64,000 bases of DNA from Nocardia africana NBRC 100379 (GTDB taxonomy: Bacteria > Actinomycetota > Actinomycetes > Mycobacteriales > Mycobacteriaceae), in contig NZ_BDAV01000012.1 of the NCBI RefSeq assembly GCF_001612635.1, forward strand, positions 1 to 64,000. Reading direction: 5' to 3'. This document shows, piece by piece, positions 33,503 to 40,972 of the stretch. The notes under the pieces were generated by a model. That model worked only from the letters and a program-made list of their open reading frames with translations. It was not told where the DNA came from and did not search any database. A program made the position numbers and the translations under genes. Numbering within the stretch: the stretch's first letter is position 1; each line of letters begins with the position of its first letter.

Positions 33503-33537
33503 GCCGAACACTGTACGTATACCGCACACTGTTCGGC
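33503..33537. promoter_or_regulatory. 35-bp palindromic operator, MFS/TetR
   Basis: The arms GCCGAACAcTGTaCG and CGcACAcTGTTCGGC are mirror images apart from the lower-case bases, around a 5-base centre. It lies between the MFS start and the divergent TetR gene, so it is the probable TetR operator. Confidence 0.7.
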
Positions 33538-33612
33538 AATAGGTACAGCGTTCACTCGGTCGAACGTCGTGCGGTCGCGACTATGCTGACCTCGACCTCG
33601 AAAGGAGAGCCG

Positions 33613-34365
33613 ATGGCGCCACGGCCCGAGACGACCGAATCCGCGGACACCGCGCAGATCCGCTCGGTATGGACCCGCGAGCACCGGCAGCGCCGCGATC
33701 ACCCGGCGCTGAGCCGAGCGCAGATCGTCGCCGAGGCGATCGCGCTGCTCGATGCCGAGGGGTTCGAATCGCTGAGCATGCGCAAGCTGGGCAGCCGGCT
33801 GGGTGCGGGCGCGACCTCGCTCTACACGCATGTCGCCAACAAGGAGGAACTGCTCGAGCTGGTCGTCGACGAGGCCTTCGGTGAGCTGCGGCTACCCGCG
33901 GAGCCGAGCACCGGCTGGCGTGCCGCGATGCTCGACCTGTGCCACGACATCCGGCGCATCCTGCTGGACCACCCGTGGATTTCGATGGTGATGACGACCG
34001 CGGGGCTGGTCTATCTGGGGCCGAACATGTTGCGGCTGTCGGAGGCGCTGCTGTCGATCCTGGAGGATGCCGGCTTCGACTCCGACACCGCGGACCGCGC
34101 CTCGAATACGTTGCTCGCCTATGTCATCGGCGCGACCTCGACCGAGGCCGCGATGCTGACCTCGATCGCGCGCAGCGGCCTCGACGAGCAGGTGTGGTTC
34201 GAGCAGTTCATGGCCGCCGCCGACATCGCCGCACGGCCGTATCCGCGGATCCATCAGCGCTTCGCCGCCCATCGCGGTCACGACTCGACCCGCATCCGTG
34301 AGGACAATTTCGACGAGGAACTCGGCCTGATCCTGGACGGCCTGCACGCGCGGCGGAGGTCCTGA
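33613..34365 (+). CDS. TetR family regulator of MFS exporter
   Basis: A 250-residue TetR protein with a TetR_C_1-type C-terminus. The HTH lies at about residues 35-80 (LSRAQIVAEAIALLDAEGFE, SLSMRKLGSRLGAGATSLYT, HVANKEELLELV). The ATG follows AAAGGAG. It is divergent from the exporter gene with a 35-bp operator between them, so it very likely represses exporter expression until a drug or natural product binds its large pocket (FDSDTADRASNTLLAYVIGA region). Confidence 0.93.
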   Translation: MAPRPETTESADTAQIRSVWTREHRQRRDHPALSRAQIVAEAIALLDAEGFESLSMRKLGSRLGAGATSLYTHVANKEELLELVVDEAFGELRLPAEPSTGWRAAMLDLCHDIRRILLDHPWISMVMTTAGLVYLGPNMLRLSEALLSILEDAGFDSDTADRASNTLLAYVIGATSTEAAMLTSIARSGLDEQVWFEQFMAAADIAARPYPRIHQRFAAHRGHDSTRIREDNFDEELGLILDGLHARRRS

Positions 34366-34394
34366 GCGGCCGCTCGGAGCCTCCGCCGCGGAGA

Positions 34395-35132
34395 TCAGCG
34401 GCCGGTGGGCAGATTCGCCCCGCCGGTCACATCGAGGACCACACCGCTGACGAAGCCGTTGGTGGCGATCATGTGCACGGCCTGCGCCAATTCCTCCGGC
34501 TCGCCCACGCGCCCGACGGGTGTGGTGGCGGCGAGGCCGTCGAAGAGGGTGCGGCGCCGCTCCTCCGGCACCCGCTCCCACCATTCGGTGTCGATGACGC
34601 CGGGGGCCACGGCGTTCACCCGCACCGGGGCGAGTTCGACCGCCAGCGGAGGCACCATGGCGTTCAGCGCCCCGTTGATCGCGGCCAGCCCGGCGGTACC
34701 GGGGAACGCCGCATGCGCCGACGCGGCGGTGATCAGGGTGATCGAGCCGTTCGAAACAAGGTGCGGCAGAGCGGCTTTGATGATTCTCACCTGCGGCCAG
34801 AACTTGCCGTCGAACCCCTCCGCCAGATGGTCGAGGTCGAGTTCGGCGAACGGACCACTGCCCGCCGAACCGCTGACCGCGACGACGAGGTGGTCGATGG
34901 GGCCGGACTGCGCGAAGAAGGCCGCGATCTGCTCGCTATCGGTCGCGTCCATCCGGTAGCCGCTGGTCTTACCACCCAGGCGAGCCACCGCCGCGTCGAG
35001 TTTGTCCTGACCGCGGCCGGTGACGACGACCTCGGCACCCTCGTTCGCGAACAGCGCGGCGGTGGCCGCACCGATTCCGGAACTACCGCCCATGACGACG
35101 ACGCGCGGGATGCCGGTGCTGGAAGCGCTCAT
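34395..35132 (-). CDS. Short-chain dehydrogenase/reductase (SDR)
   Basis: A 245-residue SDR. Cofactor motif GGSSGIGAATAALF at residues 15-28; the position usually held by YxxxK reads LAAINGALNAM, with no Tyr, so the classical catalytic tetrad is incomplete. Other landmarks are ITLITAASAHAAFPG and NAVAPGVIDTEWW, and the C-terminal VTGGANLPTG. Substrate unknown; atypical catalysis or a non-catalytic role is possible. It is divergent from a TetR gene over a perfect 25-bp palindrome and is probably the main target of that repressor. Confidence 0.9.
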   Translation of the reverse strand: MSASSTGIPRVVVMGGSSGIGAATAALFANEGAEVVVTGRGQDKLDAAVARLGGKTSGYRMDATDSEQIAAFFAQSGPIDHLVVAVSGSAGSGPFAELDLDHLAEGFDGKFWPQVRIIKAALPHLVSNGSITLITAASAHAAFPGTAGLAAINGALNAMVPPLAVELAPVRVNAVAPGVIDTEWWERVPEERRRTLFDGLAATTPVGRVGEPEELAQAVHMIATNGFVSGVVLDVTGGANLPTGR

Positions 35133-35157
35133 TGCTACTGTTCCTGTCCTGTACAGT

Positions 35158-35182
35158 TTGTCGAGACTGATAGTCTCGACAA
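35158..35182. promoter_or_regulatory. 25-bp perfect palindromic operator, SDR/TetR
   Basis: TTGTCGAGACT and its exact reverse complement AGTCTCGACAA are separated by GAT. It lies between the divergent SDR and TetR starts, 25 bases from the SDR start. Confidence 0.75.
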
Positions 35183-35235
35183 CGAGCGTAACGGGCGCGG
35201 TATTCCCGCGCATCGCCACCGCTGGGAGGCAGACC

Positions 35236-35907
35236 ATGGGAACACCACCGCGGCAACCGGATTCGACGCCACCCGAACGCGCGCACACCGGCCGGCGGCG
35301 GAACGAGGCGACCCACCGCGCGATTCTGGACGCCGCCCTCGCCCAGCTCGCCACCTCCGACGGCGGCTCGGTCACGGTCGATTCCATCGCGGCCGCGGCC
35401 GGGGTCGGCAAACAGACGATCTACCGCTGGTGGCCGTCGAAGGGTGCGGTGCTGCTCGAAGCCCTGCTCGACCGCGCTCGCCAGGAGGTGCCCACCCCGG
35501 ACACCGGCTCGGTGCGCACCGACCTCCTGGCCGTCGCGGATTCCACTTTCACCGGCGCCCAACAGGATTCGACCGCTCCGGCGCTGCGGGCGCTGGTGCG
35601 CGAGGCCGTCCGCGACCCCCACCTCGCCGAGCTGCTGCGGGAGTTCACCGCAGCCCGCCGCGCGGCCGTGCGCGACCTCCTCGAGCGCGCGATCACACGG
35701 GGCGAACTGCCCGGTGATACGGATGCGGACCTGCTGGTGGATCTGCTCTACGGCCTGTTCTGGTACCGCTTCCTGCTCGGCCACGCCCCCCTCGACCACA
35801 CCACCGCGACCCGGCTCGTCGACACCCTGCTGCCGCCCGCCGTTAACACTTCTCACACACCCGGAGATGAGTCAGCGAATCCGTTCCCACGGATCGAAAA
35901 CCCTTGA
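35236..35907 (+). CDS. TetR family regulator of SDR gene
   Basis: A 223-residue TetR protein. After a 20-residue basic lead, the HTH region is RRRNEATHRAILDAALAQLA, SVTVDSIAAAAGVGKQTIYR and WWPSKGAVLLEALL; the C-terminal TetR_C pocket includes LLYGLFWYRFLLGHAPLD. The start has GGGAGG six bases before the ATG. It diverges from the SDR gene over a perfect 25-bp palindrome. Its stop overlaps an ATG of a short secreted-peptide gene. Confidence 0.93.
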   Translation: MGTPPRQPDSTPPERAHTGRRRNEATHRAILDAALAQLATSDGGSVTVDSIAAAAGVGKQTIYRWWPSKGAVLLEALLDRARQEVPTPDTGSVRTDLLAVADSTFTGAQQDSTAPALRALVREAVRDPHLAELLREFTAARRAAVRDLLERAITRGELPGDTDADLLVDLLYGLFWYRFLLGHAPLDHTTATRLVDTLLPPAVNTSHTPGDESANPFPRIENP

Positions 35908-35924
35908 TGGAAGGCCTGTTCACG

Positions 35925-36143
35925 ATGACTCGGATTTCGCGACTCACCGCCGGCGCACTGGTGTGTGGCGCCGTCCTGCTCCCCCTCGCCCCCGCTCAGG
36001 CCGAGACGGTGCCGCAGGCCGCCGCATCCGTATCCGCGTCCCGGCCGGCTGCCGACGGCGGCAGCGGCTCGTCCACGCAGTCGATCATGTGCACCATCGT
36101 TCGCCTGATGCTGATGAACCAGGGACCCACCTGGTGCCAGTAA
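35925..36143 (+). CDS. Small secreted protein with two C-terminal cysteines
   Basis: A 72-residue precursor. MTRISRLTAGALVCGAVLLP leads into LAPAQA, a clear signal peptide cleaved near residue 26. The mature part of about 45 residues is Ala/Ser/Gly-rich and ends SIMCTIVRLMLMNQGPTWCQ, with two cysteines 15 residues apart that could form a disulfide. The ATG at 35925 has GGAAGG ten bases upstream; an ATG at 35907 overlapping the TetR stop is in frame. Unknown family. Linkage with the TetR gene suggests co-transcription. A 14-bp hairpin follows. Confidence 0.6.
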   Translation: MTRISRLTAGALVCGAVLLPLAPAQAETVPQAAASVSASRPAADGGSGSSTQSIMCTIVRLMLMNQGPTWCQ

Positions 36144-36179
36144 CGGTCGGCGCCGCAGGGCACTGATCGATCACAGCGG

Positions 36180-36212
36180 GCGGGCCCGCACCGGAATTCG
36201 GTGCGGGCCCGC
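36180..36212. terminator. Bidirectional hairpin terminator
   Basis: GCGGGCCCGCACCG and its exact reverse complement around GAATT. It lies between the small secreted-protein gene and the convergent catalase gene. Confidence 0.8.
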
Positions 36213-36226
36213 AGCTGTCGCTCTGT

Positions 36227-37705
36227 TCAGCCGTTGCCGTTCAGACCGGCGCGCACACCTTCCTCGATGCGCTTGCCGATCTCCGGATCGATGTTCTTCC
36301 AGTAGTCGAACACCCGGCTCAGCACCGGTTCGCGCACGCCGCCGAGCACATGCCCGACCACGTTGTCCACCAAGCGCTCCCGCTGTTCGTCGTTGTACAC
36401 CTCACGCACCAGCGTGCCCGGCTGCGCCCAATCGCTGTCCTCGGCGTGCTGGATGTAACCGGCCCGCACCTGCTCGGGCTCGAAACTCCACGCCGCCTCC
36501 TCGGGGGCCGCGGCGGGGTCGGCATGCGGGCCACCGAACGAATTCGGCGCGTACACAGGCACTTCCGGTGCGTTGAAGTCGTAGCGCATGGCGCCCTCCT
36601 TGGAGTAGGAGTTCACCTCGGCCGCCCGCGCGCGGTTCGGCGGCAGCTGGTGGTAGTTGGTGCCGATGCGGTAGCGATGGGCGTCGGCATAGGCGAAGAC
36701 CCGGCCCAGCAGCATCTTGTCCGGCGAGTAGCCGATACCCGGCACGATCGCCGACGGCTCGAACGCGGCCTGTTCGATCTCGACGAAGTAGTTGCGCGGG
36801 TTGCGGTTCAGCGTCCAGGTGCCGACCTCGATCAGCGGGTAGTCCTTGTGCGACCACACCTTGGTCAGATCGAACGGGTTGAAGCGGTAGTTCGCCGCCT
36901 CGCCCACCGGCATGATCTGCACATACAGCGTCCAGCTGGGGAATTCGCCGCGTTCGATGGCCTCCCACAGATCCTGGCGGTGATAGTCGGGGTCGGTGCC
37001 GGCCAGCCGGTCGGCCTCGGCCTGGGTCAGGAATTCGATACCCTGATCGGTCTTGAAGTGGTACTTCACCCAGAACCGTTCACCCTCGGCGTTGATCCAC
37101 TGGTAGGTGTGCGACCCGTAGCCGTTCATATGCCGGTAGGTCTTGGGAATGCCGCGGTCACCCATCAGCCAGGTCACCTGATGCGCCGACTCCGGGCGCA
37201 GGGTCCAGAAGTCCCACTGCATGTTGTGATCGCGAAGGCCGTTGCCCGGCAAGCGCTTCTGCGAACGGATGAAATCGGGGAACTTGATCGGGTCCTTGAT
37301 GAAGAACACCGGGGTGTTGTTGCCGACCAGGTCGTAGTTGCCGTCGGAGGTGTAGAACTTCACGGCGAATCCGCGCGGATCGCGCCAGGTGTCGGGGCTG
37401 CCCTGCTCACCGGCGACGGTGGAGAACCGGGCCAGCGATTCGGTCCGCGCACCCGGCTGGAACAGCGTCGCCTTGGTATAGCGACTGACATCGTTGGTGA
37501 CGACGAGCTCACCGAAGGCGCCCGCGCCCTTGGCGTGCACGATCCGCTCCGGCACCCGCTCCCGGTTGAACTGGGCGAGCTTCTCGATCAGATAGTGGTC
37601 GTGCAGCAGAATCGGGCCCTCGGCGCCGGCGGTCAGCGATTCGTTGTCGCTGGGGACCGGAGTGCCCGTGTTGGTGGTGGTCGGCCCACTGATCGGCTTG
37701 GTCAT
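36227..37705 (-). CDS. katA: Monofunctional heme catalase
   Basis: A 492-residue clade-3-size catalase that breaks H2O2 into water and oxygen. The catalytic His is H57 (ERIVHAKGAGAFG), the distal Asn is in LVGNNTPVFFIKD and the proximal heme Tyr is in LGRVFAYADAHRYRIG. The ATG at 37705 has AGGAGG five bases upstream; a longer frame is an artefact across the upstream gene. It is 58 bases downstream of a Fur-family gene in the same direction, an arrangement known from Streptomyces catR-catA and mycobacterial furA-katG, so it is probably induced by peroxide. Confidence 0.96.
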   Translation of the reverse strand: MTKPISGPTTTNTGTPVPSDNESLTAGAEGPILLHDHYLIEKLAQFNRERVPERIVHAKGAGAFGELVVTNDVSRYTKATLFQPGARTESLARFSTVAGEQGSPDTWRDPRGFAVKFYTSDGNYDLVGNNTPVFFIKDPIKFPDFIRSQKRLPGNGLRDHNMQWDFWTLRPESAHQVTWLMGDRGIPKTYRHMNGYGSHTYQWINAEGERFWVKYHFKTDQGIEFLTQAEADRLAGTDPDYHRQDLWEAIERGEFPSWTLYVQIMPVGEAANYRFNPFDLTKVWSHKDYPLIEVGTWTLNRNPRNYFVEIEQAAFEPSAIVPGIGYSPDKMLLGRVFAYADAHRYRIGTNYHQLPPNRARAAEVNSYSKEGAMRYDFNAPEVPVYAPNSFGGPHADPAAAPEEAAWSFEPEQVRAGYIQHAEDSDWAQPGTLVREVYNDEQRERLVDNVVGHVLGGVREPVLSRVFDYWKNIDPEIGKRIEEGVRAGLNGNG

Positions 37706-37763
37706 CGCAGCCTCCTGTTTCAGCTGTCGCCCGGGATGTCCGGGCTGTCGTGATGGCGCGTCG

Positions 37764-38186
37764 TCACCGACGGCATTGCGGGCAGAGTCCCCAGAACACG
37801 ACCTCGGCTTCGTCGATCGTGAACCCGTGTGTATCCGACGGGTCGAGGCAGGGGGCACCGCCCACGGCACAGTCCACGTCCACGACCGTGCCGCAGTTCC
37901 TGCACACCAGGTGGTGATGGTTGTCGGCGATACGGGTTTCGTACCGGGCCGGCGAACCGGCCGGTTCGATCCGGCGCAGCAGGCCGGCGCCCACACAGGC
38001 GCGCAGCACGTCGTACACGGCCTGCGTCGAGACCGAACCCAGCTCCTGGCGGACCGCGGCGGCCACCCTGTCGGCATCCGAATGCGGATGGGCGGCAACC
38101 GCTTCCAGCACCGCCACCCGCGGACGGGTCACCCGCAGGCCGGCCGCGCGCAATCGTTCGCGCGGATCGAAACCTTCGGTGTGCAT
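37764..38186 (-). CDS. Fur-family peroxide regulator (FurA/CatR-like)
   Basis: A 140-residue Fur protein. The N-terminal winged helix is LRAAGLRVTRPRVAVLEAVA followed by SVSTQAVYDVLRACVGAGLL; the metal domain has HHHLVCRNCGTVVDVDC and C-terminal CPQC, so a structural zinc site of two CxxC pairs is present. It lies directly upstream of the catalase gene and is probably its repressor, sensing H2O2 through metal-catalysed oxidation. The likely promoter, TTGACT with a 17-base spacer, would start transcription at or near the ATG, giving a leaderless message as for mycobacterial furA. Confidence 0.92.
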   Translation of the reverse strand: MHTEGFDPRERLRAAGLRVTRPRVAVLEAVAAHPHSDADRVAAAVRQELGSVSTQAVYDVLRACVGAGLLRRIEPAGSPARYETRIADNHHHLVCRNCGTVVDVDCAVGGAPCLDPSDTHGFTIDEAEVVFWGLCPQCRR

Positions 38187-38201
38187 GAACCCAGTCTGCC
38201 C

Positions 38202-38226
38202 CTTTTCTGGAATAAGTCAAGAAAAG
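38202..38226. promoter_or_regulatory. AT-rich operator/promoter upstream of furA-katA
   Basis: CTTTTCT (38202-38208) and AGAAAAG (38220-38226) form an inverted repeat with an 11-base spacer. The minus-strand TTGACT -35 lies inside it. It is a likely binding site of the adjacent Fur protein. Confidence 0.5.
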
Positions 38227-38390
38227 ACCGATGGGGATGTTCTATGAGAGCCCCGCACCCACGCCCGGCGACGTCTTGCCGCACGGCCGTGAATCCGGCG
38301 CTCGACCGAAATCCGCGACGCCGATTCCGATTTGGTTGCGGCGGTTGTGTGTTGGGCACCGCGCCGGATGCCGGTGGTTAACCTCGGCTC

Positions 38391-39740
38391 ATGGGACGCC
38401 TATACGGCTGGGTGATCGGGGTTCTCGTCGTCGCACTGATCGGTGGCGCCTGCGCTACTGCGACCCCGGCACGAGCGGAGGACGCACAGACCTGCGCGGT
38501 CTCGTCCGGACGCGAGTTCGAACGGGCCACACCGGAATCGGTGGGCCTGGATTCGGCGCGGCTGGCGTCCGCCCTGCGGTTCGCCGACGAGCGGAACCGG
38601 CTGAACGTCAAGATTTTCCGGCACAATTGCCTGATCGGATCCGGCGCGCACAACGACGCCACCGACACGACGCCGTGGAATATCTGGAGCGTCACCAAGA
38701 GCGTGGTCTCGGTGATCGCCGGAATCGCCTGGGATCAGGGCAAACTCGACATCGACGCGCCGATCGACCGCTATCTGCCGCCCGGGCTCGGCGACGCCGC
38801 CCACCGCGCGATCACCGTCGAGGATTTGCTGACCGAGCGCTCGGGCCTGCGTGTCGGAGTCATCAACGAGGGCGTCTCCGGGGTGGTGCCGATCGATCCG
38901 AACAGTGCCGTGCAGGCACTCGGGGTCCCGCTCGACAATCCGCCCGGCACCCGGTTCTCGTACAGTCAGCGCAACGTCGATCTGCTGTCGTACGTGATCG
39001 AACTGGCCGTCGGCGAACCGCTGCAACAGTTCGCGCAGCGGGAACTGTTCTCTCCCCTGGACATTCAGCGCAGCGACTACTACTGGGCCCGCGATCGTTC
39101 CGGTCACACCTACGGCTATGCGCACCTGATGATCCCGCCGGACGACCTCGCCAAGATCGCTCTCCTGGTCGCCGACGACGGCGACTGGAACGGGGTACGG
39201 GTGGTCTCGGCCGACTATCTGCACCGCGCACAGCAGACCGGCCCGGGCCGCGAGTGTTACGGCTACCTGTTCTGGGCTCGCCCGGGATGTATCGAGATCC
39301 CCTCGTTCCTCCCCCCGGATGTGTTCGCGATGTCCGGGCTCGGACTGCAGGACGCCTTCTTCATCCCGAGCCTGGATCTCACCGTGGTGTGGACCGGTGT
39401 CTTCGGCGACCGGAGCAGCGGCGGACCGGCCGGTATCCTGCAAAATCTGACCGAGCTGACCTGGGAGTTCTTCCGCCGACTGCTCGGCGCCTTCGAGCAC
39501 CCGCCGATCGCGGACCCCGGCCCCTATGTCGAGCCGCCGGTCACCCTGGACCCGCGCGCGTTCTTCGATCCCGATATCACCCTGGCGGTATTCGGAATCG
39601 GGCCCGACGCCTACCCCGGGTGCACCGTGCTGTCATGTCTGGACCACCCGCTGGCGCCGCCCTTCTCCGACGCACCGCCCGGCTGTGCGCTGGTGGTCTG
39701 CCTCGGCCCGGACCCCCGCACGCCCGGCATCCGCCGATGA
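38391..39740 (+). CDS. Secreted serine hydrolase, beta-lactamase (class C) family
   Basis: A 449-residue protein with a signal peptide (GRLYGWVIGVLVVALIGG, then ACATATPARA). The serine beta-lactamase/esterase core has S-V-T-K as the SxxK motif (WNIWSVTKSVVSVIAG), YSQ in TRFSYSQRNVDLL as the Y-x-N-like motif, and FAMSGLGLQDAFFIPSL near the third motif. A Cys-rich C-terminal extension (CTVLSCLDHPLAPPF, CALVVCLGP) is added after about residue 390. The Ala-Cys after the hydrophobic stretch could also be a lipobox. Possible activities are carboxyesterase or D-alanyl peptidase rather than a true beta-lactamase. Confidence 0.88.
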   Translation: MGRLYGWVIGVLVVALIGGACATATPARAEDAQTCAVSSGREFERATPESVGLDSARLASALRFADERNRLNVKIFRHNCLIGSGAHNDATDTTPWNIWSVTKSVVSVIAGIAWDQGKLDIDAPIDRYLPPGLGDAAHRAITVEDLLTERSGLRVGVINEGVSGVVPIDPNSAVQALGVPLDNPPGTRFSYSQRNVDLLSYVIELAVGEPLQQFAQRELFSPLDIQRSDYYWARDRSGHTYGYAHLMIPPDDLAKIALLVADDGDWNGVRVVSADYLHRAQQTGPGRECYGYLFWARPGCIEIPSFLPPDVFAMSGLGLQDAFFIPSLDLTVVWTGVFGDRSSGGPAGILQNLTELTWEFFRRLLGAFEHPPIADPGPYVEPPVTLDPRAFFDPDITLAVFGIGPDAYPGCTVLSCLDHPLAPPFSDAPPGCALVVCLGPDPRTPGIRR

Positions 39741-39798
39741 GGCCGGGGCCGGGACCGGTACCGCCGGAGAGGACAGCCGGACCGCCCGGCGGCACCGG

Positions 39799-40215
39799 TC
39801 AGCCGGCGATACGCGCGATCCGCGCGGTATCCATGTAGTCCCGGAACAGGGTCACTTCCCCGTCCCGGACGTGCACCACGTTGACCGAGGTGCGAACTCG
39901 CGCCCGCGGCGCCCCCGGCAGCGTCATATCCACCTCGTTCTCCACGAAAAGCACTCCGTCCTCCGTGGATTCGTAGACCGTGGGGTAGACACCGTGCACC
40001 TCGACACCCGACAGACCCGACCAGCGTTGCGCGAGATGTCCGCGGATCGACTCTCGCCCCTCGAGCCGCTCCGGCATACCCGGAATCGGGAACGGGATCT
40101 CGAATACCGCATCGGGGGCGAGGGCCGCGACGAAGGCGTCGGCATCGCGCAGCGGCAATGTCGCGAACAGGTCCTCGACCACTTGACGGACACTGCGCAC
40201 CGAACTGGAAACCAT
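39799..40215 (-). CDS. SnoaL-like / NTF2-fold protein
   Basis: A 138-residue protein of the SnoaL/ketosteroid-isomerase-like fold: VRQVVEDLFATLPLRDADAF, VAALAPDAVFEIPFPIPGM, RESIRGHLAQRW and VNVVHVRDGEVTLFRDYMD. The last block, ending FRDYMD, is the conserved strand of this family. Enzyme function is not determined by sequence. It is divergent from a TetR gene with two tandem direct-repeat boxes between them and is probably the gene that the repressor controls. Confidence 0.9.
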   Translation of the reverse strand: MVSSSVRSVRQVVEDLFATLPLRDADAFVAALAPDAVFEIPFPIPGMPERLEGRESIRGHLAQRWSGLSGVEVHGVYPTVYESTEDGVLFVENEVDMTLPGAPRARVRTSVNVVHVRDGEVTLFRDYMDTARIARIAG

Positions 40216-40237
40216 GACAAACTCCCTGCGTTAGAAG

Positions 40238-40281
40238 CGGAACGTACGCCCCGTTTATAATCCGGAACGCACGCCCCGTTT
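40238..40281. promoter_or_regulatory. Tandem 19-bp direct repeats (operator pair)
   Basis: CGGAACGTACGCCCCGTTT (40238-40256) and CGGAACGCACGCCCCGTTT (40263-40281) differ at one base and are 25 bases apart. Each has AACG..CGTT symmetry. They lie between the divergent SnoaL-like and TetR genes. Confidence 0.7.
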
Positions 40282-40309
40282 GTCAACGGTAACCGAGTAG
40301 ACTCGCGCT

Positions 40310-40906
40310 GTGGCGGAGAAACAATTAGCCGAACCGGCGGCCGAACCGCGCCGCGCCCTGCGCGCCGATGCCCGCCGTAACCGGGAGCGGGTACTCGCCG
40401 CCGCCCGGGAAGCCTTTGCCGCCGAAGGTATTTCGGTTCCACTGGACGAGATCGCGAGGCGCGCCGGGGTGGGCCCCGGCACCGTCTACCGCCACTTCCC
40501 CACCAAGGAAGCTCTGTTCCACGCCGCCATAGTCGACAACATCGAGCGAATGATCGACTATGCGCGCCGACTCGAATCCGCCGGCGATCCGGGGGCCGCA
40601 TTCTTCGACCTGCTGGACCATATGGTCGCCGAGGGTGGGGTCAAACGCGATCTCGCCGATGCGCTGGGCGGTCACGAAACGATCGAGATCACCGGTCCCA
40701 CAAAGGAATTCCAGGCTGTGATCGCCCGGTTGCTGCGGCGCGCCCAGGATTCCGGCGCGATCCGCGGCGATATCGACTTCGACGATCTGATGCGGGTGCT
40801 GAAGGGCACCTTCGCGGGCACGCACACAGCCACCGGCGAACAGCGAACCCGCGCATTCGCCGTCGTCTTCGACGGACTCCGGGCCCGCTGCGAACCGGCC
40901 GGCTGA
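40310..40906 (+). CDS. TetR family transcriptional regulator
   Basis: A 198-residue TetR protein. The HTH is in RRNRERVLAAAREAFAAEGI, SVPLDEIARRAGVGPGTVYR and HFPTKEALFHAAI; the ligand domain of the SbtR-like type follows (LLDHMVAEGGVKRDLADALG). The GTG at 40310 starts close to the two tandem repeats, consistent with autoregulation. It is divergent from a small SnoaL-like gene. Inducer unknown. A 9-bp hairpin follows at 40920. Confidence 0.92.
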   Translation: MAEKQLAEPAAEPRRALRADARRNRERVLAAAREAFAAEGISVPLDEIARRAGVGPGTVYRHFPTKEALFHAAIVDNIERMIDYARRLESAGDPGAAFFDLLDHMVAEGGVKRDLADALGGHETIEITGPTKEFQAVIARLLRRAQDSGAIRGDIDFDDLMRVLKGTFAGTHTATGEQRTRAFAVVFDGLRARCEPAG

Positions 40907-40919
40907 GCCGCACGACGAA

Positions 40920-40949
40920 AACGGGCCGCCCGCGATCGGACGGCCCGTT
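40920..40949. terminator. Hairpin terminator
   Basis: AACGGGCCG and CGGCCCGTT with a 12-base loop, between the convergent TetR and asd genes. Confidence 0.65.
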
Positions 40950-40972
40950 CGAGAAGATTCGCCAACGCGGTG

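Noticed and set aside
40238..40281. Start of a CRISPR array
   Set aside because: Only two repeats of 19 bases with a 6-base gap, in a divergent promoter and without cas genes; an operator pair fits better.
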